Shown piece after piece: positions 22,422 through 32,958 of a stretch of 64,000 nucleotides of DNA; positions within the stretch are counted from its first letter, which is position 1; every line of letters begins with the position of its first letter. Source of the DNA: Campylobacter sp. 19-13652. GTDB taxonomy: Bacteria > Campylobacterota > Campylobacteria > Campylobacterales > Campylobacteraceae. Under the pieces are notes generated by a model. It was given only the letters and a program-made list of their open reading frames with translations. It searched no databases and was not told the origin of the DNA. A program made the translations under genes and the position numbers. The DNA lies in assembly GCF_019702925.1 (NCBI RefSeq), contig NZ_AP024713.1, positions 1,674,001 through 1,738,000 of the forward strand, written 5' to 3'.

Positions 22422-23246
22422 CTAAGCAAAATCTAGCTCCCAGCCTTTTAGTATCTGCAAAATCTCGCTAGCAAGCTCCTTTTCCTTACCCATAAAATTA
22501 TGCCTAGCGTCCTTAATAAGCCCCACACTAGCGCCGTTTTTGATATGGCTTGCCATTAGCCTTATAAAATGTTCGCCATCACCCTGACTAAAGCCGTCAA
22601 GCGTGCCTATTATGATAGCCCCAGAGTGATTTATGCTTTTTATCTGACTAAAATCAGCACCAATATCGGAGTGGGCGTTATCAAGCTTATCAGAAAAGAC
22701 CCACCCATATGCCGTGCGAGCCAGGCAAGGTAGCCAACCAAAAAGCTCAAACTCAAGCATCTCATCGCCCCTATTTTCACTCATATATCGCTTTATCGTC
22801 TGCCTTTGGGCTTGGCTTACGCCCTGCCTTAGATAGCTTAGCTGAGCAGGGCTTATTAGTATAAATTTCTCTATGCCAGCGTCTTGATGAGAGGATAAAT
22901 AGGCGATGATTTTATTGGCCCCTAGACTATGCCCTGCTAGGTAAATGCGCTCATAGCCAGCCTTTTTTGCGTAGTTTAAATAAGCGTCTATGTCCTCGTC
23001 GCTGTGGGCAAAGTCTTCGTTAAACGAGCCTATTAGCTCGCAGCGATTTGTGCGGACATTGTGAGTATTGATTTGCGAAAAGGCGTCATTTGTCTGTGCA
23101 TAGATAAAGTCTATGCCGTTTTGCATTAAAGCCACGCCTATATGCTCGTAAAAGGGGTTTGAGTAAAAGTTGCCGTGCACGCCTGTTATGGCGATTAAAA
23201 CAGCTTTTTTGCTCCCGCTGCAAAAAAGAGTGCCATCTAGCAGCAC
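22422..23246 (-). CDS. alpha/beta hydrolase (DUF1749-like)
   Basis: The 274-residue protein has the alpha/beta-hydrolase nucleophile elbow GHSLGA near residue 106, an early GVHGNFYSNPF oxyanion-type loop and a late DARHNFMGKEKE with the catalytic His. The size and motifs fit the family of soluble acyl hydrolases related to DUF1749. The substrate is unknown. The start is a GTG with a weak ribosome site just after the Old Yellow Enzyme remnant, so translation may be coupled to that gene. Confidence 0.75.
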   Translation of the reverse strand: MLLDGTLFCSGSKKAVLIAITGVHGNFYSNPFYEHIGVALMQNGIDFIYAQTNDAFSQINTHNVRTNRCELIGSFNEDFAHSDEDIDAYLNYAKKAGYERIYLAGHSLGANKIIAYLSSHQDAGIEKFILISPAQLSYLRQGVSQAQRQTIKRYMSENRGDEMLEFELFGWLPCLARTAYGWVFSDKLDNAHSDIGADFSQIKSINHSGAIIIGTLDGFSQGDGEHFIRLMASHIKNGASVGLIKDARHNFMGKEKELASEILQILKGWELDFA

Positions 23247-23274
23247 GCCACGCTTTGTAGGAAAGCTTAAGTGC

Positions 23275-25035
<1,761 letters not shown>

Positions 25036-25079
25036 GAAGTTCGCTAGAGAATGCAAAAACCAAAAAAATAAAAAAACGT

Positions 25080-25218
25080 CAGAATGCGAAGTATCGTGAG
25101 ATGATTTTTTACAAACCAAGAGCCAGCGAGTGCTTTGGCACGTAGCTGGCGATGGGCGAAGCATACTAATAGTATGTGAGCCCCGAAGTTTGTAAAAAAG
25201 GGCTCACGAGACGAGCTG
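25080..25218 (-). repeat. family A structured element A2 (after queD)
   Basis: On the minus strand it begins in the queD stop region with CAGCTCGTCTCGTGAG and ends CTCACGATACTTCGCAT, so the outer arms (25203-25212 and 25091-25100) pair in 9 of 10 positions. The inner 12-bp stem is TTTTTTACAAAC/GTTTGTAAAAAA (25105-25116, 25188-25199) and the central hairpin is CATACT/AGTATG. An extra side hairpin AGCCAGCG...CGCTGGCT-like lies within. It is followed on the minus strand by TTTTTTTATTTTTTT, so it could terminate the queD message. Confidence 0.8.
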
Positions 25219-25219
25219 A

Positions 25220-25801
25220 CTAAACGTCAGTAGGATTTACGATTTCCCTTTTCTGCACTATCCACTCTAATAGCTCAGGCTCATCCCAGCTAGCAATAAT
25301 CTCAGGCGAAAAGACAATATCAGCGGGCTTTATAACGCCCATATTTGCGTTATATGCGTCTTTGCGAAAGCACTGCGCATAGCCAGTATCCGTCTCATGC
25401 ACGATGATGCTTTGCACCTGCACGCCACGCTCTCCGTTATTCATTACGCTTAGGCTTAAAAGCTCATCAATCAGCACGAAAAATATCCGACAAAACTGCT
25501 CGGCCGAGGGATTTACAGGCACGCTCACCCAGCGTTTTGAAAACTGCTTAACCGCCGCAATATACTCGCTATCGTCCCCTGCCCAGATAGTCGTAGCGTG
25601 GTCAAAGCCGTCAATTAGCGTCTTTATACCGCGCTTCATCAGCCCAAAGTCATAAACCATCCCCGCATTGTCCAGCCACTCGCTTTCTAGCAGCACCTCC
25701 ACTCGGTAGCTATGCCCGTGTATGGACGTGCGACACCGCCTAGACGTGCAGTCCCTGACTATGTGTGCGTTTTCAAATTTAAACATCTTTCGTATTATCA
25801 T
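25220..25801 (-). CDS. queD: 6-carboxy-5,6,7,8-tetrahydropterin synthase
   Basis: QueD converts 7,8-dihydroneopterin triphosphate to 6-carboxytetrahydropterin in queuosine (preQ0) synthesis. The 193-residue protein has the zinc-site histidines in FENAHIV and HGHSY, the Cys of CTSRRC, DFGLMK, and the HE pair in VHETDTGYA. It overlaps no gene but starts 1 bp after queE ends, so the two are one unit. Confidence 0.95.
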   Translation of the reverse strand: MIIRKMFKFENAHIVRDCTSRRCRTSIHGHSYRVEVLLESEWLDNAGMVYDFGLMKRGIKTLIDGFDHATTIWAGDDSEYIAAVKQFSKRWVSVPVNPSAEQFCRIFFVLIDELLSLSVMNNGERGVQVQSIIVHETDTGYAQCFRKDAYNANMGVIKPADIVFSPEIIASWDEPELLEWIVQKREIVNPTDV

Positions 25802-25802
25802 C

Positions 25803-26561
25803 TCACACCCCTTCCTTATCGTTCCAAAGCCTTATGTGAAGCCTGTCGGTGTAGTTATATCCCAGCCTTATCGCTGCTGCTGCCACGGCTGGAGCGTGGC
25901 GTTCTAGCTCGGCTTTGTTTGCCCCAAGCGGCATTAGCCACACTGGCGTAGTGGGCGAAATAGCGGCGATTCGTGCCACCTCGGCTAGCTCATTTTCTAG
26001 CTCATCCGCCCTGCCTGAAAGGACAAATTTAAACGCCGCCCCCTTTGCATTAGCAGCGATTGTTCTAATGGCGTCTTTATTTATCCGCCTAGCTTCGCTC
26101 TCGCCGCTAAGGGCTAGCTTTACGCTCATAGCAAAGTGGCACTTTTTTAGCACCGCCAAGGTCTTAAAATCTGGCGTGATAGTGGCGTTTGTTTCAAAGT
26201 GTATCTCGTAGCCCAGCTCATCAAGCAGCCAAAGCAGCCTAGCAAACTCCGCCCTATTTTGCTGGATAAACGGCTCTCCGCCAGTGATGACGACTATGGG
26301 CTTAGCTGCCTTGCCATACTCCTGCACTGTGCCTACTAGCTCGTCCGCACTAAGACGCAAAAAGCCAAAATGCCCTACCGCCACGGCTCTAAGCGTATCG
26401 CAGCCCCTTAGGCTTTGCCCAGTTTTGGGGCTTTTAGCGCTCACGCCAAATCCTTGGCATTTTAGATTGCACCCCGCCAGGCGGATAAAAACAGCCAGCC
26501 TGCCAGCCGCCGCGCCCTCGCCCTGAATGCTTAAAAAATGCTCAACTACCTGTAGCACCTT
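25803..26561 (-). CDS. queE: 7-carboxy-7-deazaguanine synthase
   Basis: QueE is a radical SAM enzyme that makes 7-carboxy-7-deazaguanine from the QueD product. The protein has FLSIQGEG, the cluster region GCNLKCQGFG with a third Cys in RGCDT, as in other epsilonproteobacteria, and VITGGEPF. I choose the GTG at 26561, which gives the family start VLQVVEHF and has AAGGA upstream; the GTG at 26585 would lie inside a hairpin stem and add eight unusual residues. It is followed directly by queD. Confidence 0.92.
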   Translation of the reverse strand, partial: KVLQVVEHFLSIQGEGAAAGRLAVFIRLAGCNLKCQGFGVSAKSPKTGQSLRGCDTLRAVAVGHFGFLRLSADELVGTVQEYGKAAKPIVVITGGEPFIQQNRAEFARLLWLLDELGYEIHFETNATITPDFKTLAVLKKCHFAMSVKLALSGESEARRINKDAIRTIAANAKGAAFKFVLSGRADELENELAEVARIAAISPTTPVWLMPLGANKAELERHAPAVAAAAIRLGYNYTDRLHIRLWNDKEGV

Positions 26562-26582
26562 TATCCTTAAGCTTAATTTTTG

Positions 26583-26659
26583 CACGCCCTAGCTTAGCTT
26601 GGGGCGTGGGGGCTAAAATCAAATTTAAAGCTTTAAATTTGCCACTCAAGCTAGCCCCC
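26583..26659 (-). terminator. double hairpin between moaA and queE
   Basis: Two inverted repeats adjoin. The first is GGGGGCTA (26608-26615) with TAGCCCCC (26652-26659); the moaA stop codon is part of the arm. It encloses a perfect 22-bp palindrome (26620-26641) centred on AAAGCTTT. The second is CACGCCC/GGGCGTG (26583-26589, 26602-26608). No strong T run follows, so it may attenuate rather than end transcription into queE. Confidence 0.6.
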
Positions 26660-27619
26660 AGTGTGGTAAAAAGCTCGACTTGAGGTCTCATTCTCCGCTC
26701 CCACGCTCCAGCGATTTTCCTTTGGCTTATTAGCCAGCACCTTAGCTAGAATTTGCTTAGCCGCCTCAATATCCCTAGCCCTCATAGCCTTTGCGATACT
26801 TAGGGCATCCTCGTGATAAAGGCAAGGGATAAGCAGCCCCTCAGCGCTTAGGCGTATGCGATTGCAACTTTCGCAAAAATCGTGCTTATGCGGGTCGATG
26901 ATACCAAATTTATACCCATCGCTAAGCTCGTAAAGCGTGGCTGGTGCGCTTGGGAGCTTGTCTATGTTTTTTATCTTATATTTTTGGCTTATTATAGCCA
27001 GTATTTCGCTAGATTTTAGCCCCACTAGCTCGGTATCGGCGTGGGAGTTTTCCATATATTCTATAAAGCGGATTTGTGAGCCATTTTCTCGCGCAAACTC
27101 AAGCAAACTTATAAGCTCATCATCATTTACACCCTTTAAAGCGACGGTATTTAGCTTGACTTTTAAGCCAGCTTTAAGCGCTGCGTCATACCCAGCCAAG
27201 ACGCTAGCAAGCACATCTTTTTGCGCGAGATTTAGGGCGCGCTCTGGCACTAAGGTGTCTAAAGAAAGATTAAGCCGCTTTAACCCGGCGGCCTTTAGTC
27301 TATCCGCTATTGGAGCTAGCAAAAAGCCGTTTGTGGTCATTGCCAGGTCAATATTTGGAGCATATCCTGATATCATTTTTATAAATTTCTCAAGATCCTT
27401 TCGCACAAGCGGCTCTCCGCCAGTTATGCGGATTTTATTCACTCCGCCGTCAATGGCTACTTTAACAAATTCAAAAAGCTCCTCAAAGCTTAACAAATTC
27501 TCCCTAGGAACCCAGCTAAAAGGAGTGGTCGGCATGCAGTATTTGCACCTAAAATTGCAACGCTGCGTTACAGAAATACGCAGATAATCAACAACCCTGC
27601 CATGCCCATCAACTAGCAT
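26651..27619 (-). CDS. moaA: GTP 3',8-cyclase
   Basis: MoaA is the radical SAM enzyme that starts molybdenum cofactor synthesis from GTP. The 322-residue protein has the first cluster CNFRCKYC (24-31), ITGGEPL, the second cluster in [10 protein letters not shown] plus a Cys in IPCLY, and the conserved C-terminal Gly-Gly (HTGG), which acts in catalysis. It supplies cofactor for enzymes such as the TorA-type reductase encoded in this window. Confidence 0.97.
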   Translation of the reverse strand: MLVDGHGRVVDYLRISVTQRCNFRCKYCMPTTPFSWVPRENLLSFEELFEFVKVAIDGGVNKIRITGGEPLVRKDLEKFIKMISGYAPNIDLAMTTNGFLLAPIADRLKAAGLKRLNLSLDTLVPERALNLAQKDVLASVLAGYDAALKAGLKVKLNTVALKGVNDDELISLLEFARENGSQIRFIEYMENSHADTELVGLKSSEILAIISQKYKIKNIDKLPSAPATLYELSDGYKFGIIDPHKHDFCESCNRIRLSAEGLLIPCLYHEDALSIAKAMRARDIEAAKQILAKVLANKPKENRWSVGAENETSSRAFYHTGG

Positions 27620-27726
27620 TTTCTCCCTTTTTATATCGTAAAATAAATGCCAAACTATACTGTATTTGTCTTAATCGCGCTTGAAATTTGGCGCGCTATT
27701 TTTAAATTAAATTTTTATATAAACAC

Positions 27727-28248
27727 TTAAGCCAGACTTATACCACTCATCTTTAGCACAAACTCAACACGCCCTACGCCAAGCTGCATATCCTTTGCTA
27801 TCATCTCCACGCTCTTGCCACTTCGGTACTGCGCTAGGATTAGCTCGCTCTCGCTTTGGGGTGTAGGCGGAGTGAGCTTACTAAAATCACGAGTGCGCTC
27901 CTCTAGGCTGTTTATGCGGTTTTGTTGCTCACTTTGCTGCTCGCTTATTTTTTGCTTTAGTTCCTGAAGAGTGGCCAGCATAGGCAGAGTTTTATCACGC
28001 AATCTAGCGTCTAAAAACTCCTCAAGCTCGATTTGCACACGGTCTATATCTATGCTATTTGCCTCTTTTGCAAGCGTCTCTATACGCTTTTTTAGCTCAT
28101 AATTTTCTCTCATTAAAGACTCTATCGCACCCTCGTAGTGCCTGAATTTAGCGCTATTTTCCTTATCTCTAAGCACTAAAAGCGCAAAAAATATCGCCAA
28201 AAGAACCACAAAACCAACCATCAAAATAGCCTGCATACTATCCTCCAT
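27727..28248 (-). CDS. unknown membrane-anchored coiled-coil protein with C-terminal HTH-like end
   Basis: The 173-residue protein has one N-terminal membrane helix (about 6-26), a long coiled coil (about 30-125) and a C-terminal segment (about 138-170, QYRSGKSVEMIAKDMQLGVGRVEFVLKM) that looks like a helix-turn-helix of the DUF6115 type. It overlaps the next upstream gene by 11 bp and is conserved in this position in C. jejuni. Function is unknown. Confidence 0.65.
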   Translation of the reverse strand: MEDSMQAILMVGFVVLLAIFFALLVLRDKENSAKFRHYEGAIESLMRENYELKKRIETLAKEANSIDIDRVQIELEEFLDARLRDKTLPMLATLQELKQKISEQQSEQQNRINSLEERTRDFSKLTPPTPQSESELILAQYRSGKSVEMIAKDMQLGVGRVEFVLKMSGISLA

Positions 28249-28768
28249 TTTTTATCATGCGTATCATCTCGCGCTCTTTGCTTGCTACAAATCCGTCCCA
28301 GTCTGAAACGTCATCATCATGCATAAGCTCGATTTTAGCCACCCTCTTATCACAGGCTTTAAGATACATGGCAATCTGCCTTTTTGGAAAGACAGGAAGC
28401 TCAAAGCGCATATAATACTTCTCATCGACGCTTAAAATTTCATCACCAAAGCCCACATATTCAAAGCCCACCTCATTGATAATAGCGCTCATTGCAAGGC
28501 TTTTAAACTCGCGTTTTACGCCGCTTACAGCCTCACTTAGGACGTCTATTTTACGGTGTAAATGCACGAGTAAATTTAAAAGCACCTCGTCAGTATTTTT
28601 TGTCTCGCCCTTTGCCCTTGCTCGCTTTAGCCACGCACCAAGGGGGTCTTCCTCACTAAAGCTTAGAGAGTTATATTCCATTAAATGCTGCTCCTTTGCC
28701 ACTGCATCAAGTTCAAGGCATACCTCGAGCATAGCTGGTACAAGCCGAATACTCACAAAACACCCCAA
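28238..28768 (-). CDS. conserved cytoplasmic protein, possibly PilZ-like
   Basis: The 176-residue protein has no signal peptide or membrane helix. The C-terminal half is beta-strand-rich and could resemble a PilZ-type barrel, but the RxxxR and D/NxSxxG signatures of c-di-GMP binders are not clear, so that reading is weak. It overlaps mqnP upstream by 16 bp and the coiled-coil gene downstream by 11 bp. Confidence 0.55.
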   Translation of the reverse strand: MGCFVSIRLVPAMLEVCLELDAVAKEQHLMEYNSLSFSEEDPLGAWLKRARAKGETKNTDEVLLNLLVHLHRKIDVLSEAVSGVKREFKSLAMSAIINEVGFEYVGFGDEILSVDEKYYMRFELPVFPKRQIAMYLKACDKRVAKIELMHDDDVSDWDGFVASKEREMIRMIKNGG

Positions 28769-29622
28769 AGCACAAAGGCAAAAAATATAATCCCAAGCCA
28801 GCCATTTAGCGTAAAAAACGCCTTATCTATCTTTGTAAAATCACACGCTACTATGCGGTGCTCAAAAAACAAAATCACAGCACTCACGCCCACTCCAGCA
28901 TACACCACTACACCAAGCCCTGCCGCCCATGCAAAAAGCAACCAAAAAAGCACAGTCAAAGCATGAAAGAGCCGAGATAAAGCCATCGTGGCAGCCTCGC
29001 CATAAATTGAAGGCACGCTATAAAGCCCAGCCTTTCGATCAAATTCCATATCCTGAAGCGAGTAAAGCAGGTCAAATCCAGCCACCCAAAACAGCACCCC
29101 AAGCCCCAGTAAAACAGCCCAAAGCGGTATACTAGCACTCACAGCTACCACCCCAGCTATTGGAGCAAGCCCCAAAGAAAGCCCCAAAATAATGTGTGCG
29201 CTAGATGAAAATCTCTTAAAAAACGAATATCCACCAAGAACCGCCAAAAACGGCACACTAAGCGCAAAAGCTAGCGAATTTATCGCCCACGAACAGAGAA
29301 TAAAAATCAAAGCATTTGACACAGTAAAAATAAAAATAGTCGCCCCGCTCACTCGCCCATCGACGCTAGGGCGGTCTTTGGTGCGCTCGTTTGCCGCGTC
29401 AATATCGCGGTCTAGGTAGCGGTTTAAAAGCATGGCGAAGTTTCTAGCACTCACCGCGCAAAGTATGCCAAGGACTAAAAGCCTAAAGCCAAACCACGCA
29501 GAGCCACTTTGCAAAAAAGAGGCAACAAGCATAGCAATAAATATAAAAGGCAGCGCAAAAATGGAGTGCTTAAACGCAATAAGCTCGCCAAGGTCGCGCA
29601 AAGTAGTGATGATTTTTTGCAT
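28753..29622 (-). CDS. mqnP: UbiA-family prenyltransferase, probably menaquinone synthesis
   Basis: The protein of about 289 residues is a UbiA-type membrane enzyme with both Asp-rich prenyl-diphosphate motifs, NRYLDRDIDAAN and DLLYSLQDMEFD, and about eight membrane helices. In epsilonproteobacteria, which make menaquinone by the futalosine route, this enzyme is MqnP, often still named UbiA. I take the ATG at 29622 with GGAG upstream; a longer frame back to 29778 adds residues not found in the family. Confidence 0.9.
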   Translation of the reverse strand: MQKIITTLRDLGELIAFKHSIFALPFIFIAMLVASFLQSGSAWFGFRLLVLGILCAVSARNFAMLLNRYLDRDIDAANERTKDRPSVDGRVSGATIFIFTVSNALIFILCSWAINSLAFALSVPFLAVLGGYSFFKRFSSSAHIILGLSLGLAPIAGVVAVSASIPLWAVLLGLGVLFWVAGFDLLYSLQDMEFDRKAGLYSVPSIYGEAATMALSRLFHALTVLFWLLFAWAAGLGVVVYAGVGVSAVILFFEHRIVACDFTKIDKAFFTLNGWLGIIFFAFVLWGVL

Positions 29623-29713
29623 TTTTACTCCGTTAATAAGGTTTAATTTTACCGTTTTTTGGTTTAAATTCAAATTTTTTGGGTAAAATCGAGCTAAAAA
29701 CCAAGGAGAGGGC

Positions 29714-30601
29714 TTGCAAAACCTAACGCAAATCGCCATAATAGGCACCACAGCAAGCGGAAAAAGCGCGCTAGCCATAGAGCTTGCTTGCGAGTTTGGC
29801 GGAGTGATATTAAGCCTTGATAGCCTAGCAATTTATAAGCAAATCGACATCGCAAGCGCAAAGCCAAGCGTCGATGAACTGGGGCTTGTGCCGCATTTTG
29901 GCATAAATCTAATAAACCCTGATGAGGAGTTTAGCGCTGGGGAGTTTTTTAAAATTTATAAAAGCGCAGCAGAGCAGGCAAAAAGGCTAAATGCGCCACT
30001 TTTTATCACTGGTGGGAGCGGATTTTACCTAAAGTCCATGCTCGAAGGACTTAGCCCAGCTGTACCCAAAATAGCAAAGAGCGACATGCCAAGCCTAGAT
30101 GAGATTTATGCCACAGCAAGGCACGTGGATAGCGAGTGGGCGAACAAATTTAGCCCAAGCGATAGCTATCGGCTTTATCGCTGGTGGGAGATTTATAAAT
30201 TTACAGAGGAGGTGCCAAGCGAGTTTTTAGCCAAAAACAGGCGCCCTCCGATTATTAAAGAGCTTGAGGTTTTTGACATACTCTGGCAAAAAGATGAGCT
30301 TAGAGAGAGGATAAAAACGCGCACAAAGCAGATGTTAGAGGCTGGGCTAATAGAGGAGGCGCGCGGGCTATTTGCGCGCTATAACCAAAACCTAAAGTCG
30401 CTTCGTTCAATCGGGCTAAAGGAGTGCGGCGAGTACCTGCGTGGTGAGATAGGCAGCGCAGACGAGCTATCAGAGCTTATTAGCACGCACACCGCACAGC
30501 TAGCCAAACGCCAGCGGACGTTTAATAAAGGGCAGTTTAAAGGCAAATTTACAGGCACGCTTTTGGAGTGCAAAAGTGCCATAAAGTGCTATTTGGGTTA
30601 G
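29714..30601 (+). CDS. miaA: tRNA dimethylallyltransferase
   Basis: MiaA adds a dimethylallyl group to A37 of tRNAs that read codons starting with U. The 295-residue protein has the P-loop GTTASGKS, SLDSLAIYKQIDIASAKP, GGSGFYLK and the RSIGLKE region. The start is a TTG (29714) with AAGGAGAG just upstream. It is divergent from mqnP, with 91 bp between the starts. Confidence 0.95.
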   Translation: MQNLTQIAIIGTTASGKSALAIELACEFGGVILSLDSLAIYKQIDIASAKPSVDELGLVPHFGINLINPDEEFSAGEFFKIYKSAAEQAKRLNAPLFITGGSGFYLKSMLEGLSPAVPKIAKSDMPSLDEIYATARHVDSEWANKFSPSDSYRLYRWWEIYKFTEEVPSEFLAKNRRPPIIKELEVFDILWQKDELRERIKTRTKQMLEAGLIEEARGLFARYNQNLKSLRSIGLKECGEYLRGEIGSADELSELISTHTAQLAKRQRTFNKGQFKGKFTGTLLECKSAIKCYLG

Positions 30602-31001
30602 AATTTTAAGAGGCTTTATTTGGTAATTTTTGCAAAATTTAAGGCATGGTTTTGATAACTTTAAATTTGGTTTAGCAGTCTTTACTCTAATTTAACACTT
30701 TATTGTGGCACTCTAAAACTCTAAAATCTTAACAATGCGCTTGAGTTTATCAATGCTTCATATCATTAACACAAAAGGCTGATTGTGCGCATTTTACCCT
30801 TAAGCTATGGAATATAAAAGCTTAATAAATTTAAAATATTTTTTAAAATTTTAACATAAAATATAGTTAAACTAAGCCAATAATTCCATAAAAAACATTA
30901 TTTTAAAGCCACAGAATCACTGGCTAGAATCAAATTTAAAATACAAATTTAAGCCAAAAAGCGCAAATAGAGCAAATTTAGCCAATAAAATCCACAAAAA
31001 C
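30602..31001. other. AT-rich intergenic region
   Basis: About 400 bp between convergent genes (miaA and an oxidoreductase). It is rich in A/T and contains several AAATTTA strings. No gene, RNA or strong hairpin is seen. Confidence 0.5.
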
Positions 31002-31643
31002 CTAATCCAAAATTGCGTCTATCTCATCTAATTTATACAAATGCGCGCCTGTTTTTCCACTCTTGCTCGCTTTAATCATAGCCTTTGCAAGATTAGTCAA
31101 ATCCTGAGGCGCAAAGCGCTTAAATAGCCCAAATTTATTAAAAAAGTTAAGCACGGATAGGCTTATTTTCTCACCCAGCCTCAGCCTATGAGCGCGCAGT
31201 AAAATGCTAGGACGAAAAATAGACACGCTTTTAAATCCAAGATCTTTTACAGCTTCCTCCAGCTCGCCTTTAATGCGAGTGTAAAAGGCGCAAGATTTCT
31301 CATCTGCCCCAGCAGAGCTAAGCAGCACAAGGGTCTGAATGCCTGCTTCATGCGCCTTTTTGGCAAACTCAAGCTGATAGGTAACATCGACTTTATACTG
31401 AGCTTGCTTGCTACCTGCGTCTTTTATCGTGGTTCCAAGTGTGCTAAAAAGTACGTCAGCCCCTAAAAGCTCAAGCTCTAAAATGCGATCAAAATCTATG
31501 ACGTGATTTTGCAATTTTTCGTGTTTTATCTCAAGCGGGCGGCGGGTGTAAGCACTCACGCTCGTAAAACTCGCATCGTCTAATAATTCACGCAAAAGCA
31601 CACCGCCGCTAGCCCCAGTCGCGCCTAGCAAAATGGCTCTCAT
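31002..31643 (-). CDS. NAD(P)H-binding atypical short-chain dehydrogenase
   Basis: The 213-residue protein has the N-terminal dinucleotide motif in the form GATGASGGVLLREL, a FSTLGTT loop, VLLSSAGA, and SIFRPSILL. This set marks the NmrA/HTATIP2-like atypical SDR group, whose members are often redox sensors rather than classical enzymes. The active-site YxxxK is not clear. It stands alone. Confidence 0.8.
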   Translation of the reverse strand: MRAILLGATGASGGVLLRELLDDASFTSVSAYTRRPLEIKHEKLQNHVIDFDRILELELLGADVLFSTLGTTIKDAGSKQAQYKVDVTYQLEFAKKAHEAGIQTLVLLSSAGADEKSCAFYTRIKGELEEAVKDLGFKSVSIFRPSILLRAHRLRLGEKISLSVLNFFNKFGLFKRFAPQDLTNLAKAMIKASKSGKTGAHLYKLDEIDAILD

Positions 31644-32408
31644 ACTTATCCTTTAAGTTAAATTTATCGCATTAATATAACATAAAAAGCAAAAATTTAA
31701 CCACGCACAAGGCTAAAATAATGGCTTTATTTCTGCTAATATTGGGCTTTAACACATTTACTCATAGCAATTTTTTAGTGGCGCCATAAAAAACTCACAA
31801 AAACCAGCCAAAATAGATGATAAAAGTTGGCAAAATTATGTAGACTGCAAGAGCTATATTTAAGTTTTATTTTAGATTTTTGGCTTAGTTAAAACTCTTT
31901 GCACTTTAGCCCTTTACGTTATAAAATATTTAAATTTATTCGCACTTAGAATTTCTGGCATACACGCAAAAATGCTATATTTTAAGAGGCTATGCCGCTA
32001 AATTACAGGATAACTAAATATGCCTGGAATTTATTAAGCTAGAGATTATAGTTATATTTTTACTATGTCTTGAATTTATTAAAGCATGGACGAGGAATAC
32101 TCATTCAATTAGCTCTTAATAAACGATGCGATGAAGTTGTTTTTACGCAAAACTGCACTTAAGTCCTGAAAGACTGCGACAAAAGTTCAACCAGCCTACA
32201 ATCTCAATAAATTTTGCTAGCAAAAAGCATGCCCACGCTTAACTAAGCAAGAATGCGTTTTTCATGATTGTTTGCAAAAACTCATCAAATAAAGTACTAC
32301 CTAATATTAAAATTTGAAATTAGAAAGAGATATTTTTAAAAATTATAAAAATATACAAAATAAAATTTTAAAATCTAAATTAGTATAGAAATAAAAAATT
32401 TAAAAAGA
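31644..32408. other. AT-rich intergenic region before the tRNA cluster
   Basis: About 765 bp without a convincing gene. The region is A/T-rich with scattered short repeats and shows no clear terminator or RNA. The start of the oxidoreductase gene and the 3' end of the tRNA cluster flank it. Confidence 0.5.
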
Positions 32409-32493
32409 TGGTGCGGTTGAGAGGACTTGAACCTCCACGCCGTGAAGCACCAGATCCTAAGTCTGGCGTGTCTGCCAATTTCACCACAACCGC
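32409..32493 (-). tRNA. tRNA-Leu(TAG)
   Basis: An 85-nt class II tRNA with a 7-bp acceptor stem (GCGGTTG/CAACCGC), encoded CCA, the GGTTCAAGTCC T-loop and an anticodon loop CTTAGGA giving TAG. It has the long variable arm expected of leucine tRNAs. It is the last gene of a five-tRNA unit. Confidence 0.95.
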
Positions 32494-32503
32494 ATAAAAA
32501 AGG

Positions 32504-32580
32504 TGGTACGCCCAAGAGGATTCGAACCTCTGGCCTACGGCTTAGAAGGCCGTTGCTCTATCCAGCTGAGCTATGAGCGC
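32504..32580 (-). tRNA. tRNA-Arg(TCT)
   Basis: A 77-nt tRNA with encoded CCA, the GGTTCGAATCC T-loop and anticodon loop CTTCTAA, giving TCT, which reads AGA/AGG. It lies 10 bp from the next gene in the cluster. Confidence 0.95.
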
Positions 32581-32593
32581 ATATCTCATAAAG

Positions 32594-32670
32594 TGGCGCG
32601 CCCGATAGGAGTCGAACCCATAACCTACAGATCCGAAGTCTGTCGCTCTATCCAATTGAGCTACGAGCGC
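32594..32670 (-). tRNA. tRNA-Arg(TCG)
   Basis: A 77-nt tRNA with acceptor GCGCTCG/CGGGCGC, encoded CCA and anticodon loop CTTCGGA, giving TCG, which reads CGA and neighbours. Discriminator base is G. Confidence 0.95.
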
Positions 32671-32678
32671 CCATGAAA

Positions 32679-32756
32679 TGGGGTGAGTGATGGGAATCGA
32701 ACCCACGACCCTCAGGACCACAATCTGATGCTCTAACCGACTGAGCTACACTCACC
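32679..32756 (-). tRNA. tRNA-His(GTG)
   Basis: A tRNA with anticodon loop TTGTGGT, giving GTG, encoded CCA, and an extra 5' G opposite the C discriminator base, the identity mark of histidine tRNAs. The extra G is included in the coordinates. Confidence 0.95.
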
Positions 32757-32760
32757 ATAA

Positions 32761-32838
32761 TGGTCGGGGTGAAAGGATTCGAACCTTCGGCCCTCTGGTC
32801 CCAAACCAGATGCGCTAACCAGACTGCGCTACACCCCG
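32761..32838 (-). tRNA. tRNA-Pro(TGG)
   Basis: A 78-nt tRNA with acceptor CGGGGTG/CACCCCG, encoded CCA and anticodon loop TTTGGGA, giving TGG. It is the first gene of the cluster, about 32 bp after the probable transcription start. Confidence 0.95.
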
Positions 32839-32876
32839 ATTGTGAGCTGTCCCACTTATAAATAATTGAGTTTGGC

Positions 32877-32905
32877 ATTTTACCTAAAAAGGGTTTAAAT
32901 GTCAA
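32877..32905 (-). promoter_or_regulatory. promoter of the five-tRNA unit
   Basis: On the minus strand TTGACA (32905-32900) and TAAAAT (32882-32877) are spaced by 17 bp, a near-consensus sigma70 promoter. It drives Pro-His-Arg-Arg-Leu, which are separated by only 4-13 bp. Confidence 0.8.
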
Positions 32906-32958
32906 GCAAAACAGCCCATAAATTTAAAAAATTTAAACGTAAAAATTAAATTTATCAT

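Noticed and set aside
27620-27726. Regulatory site between moaA and the coiled-coil protein gene
   Set aside because: Only AT-rich sequence with no clear inverted repeat or molybdenum-cofactor riboswitch features.
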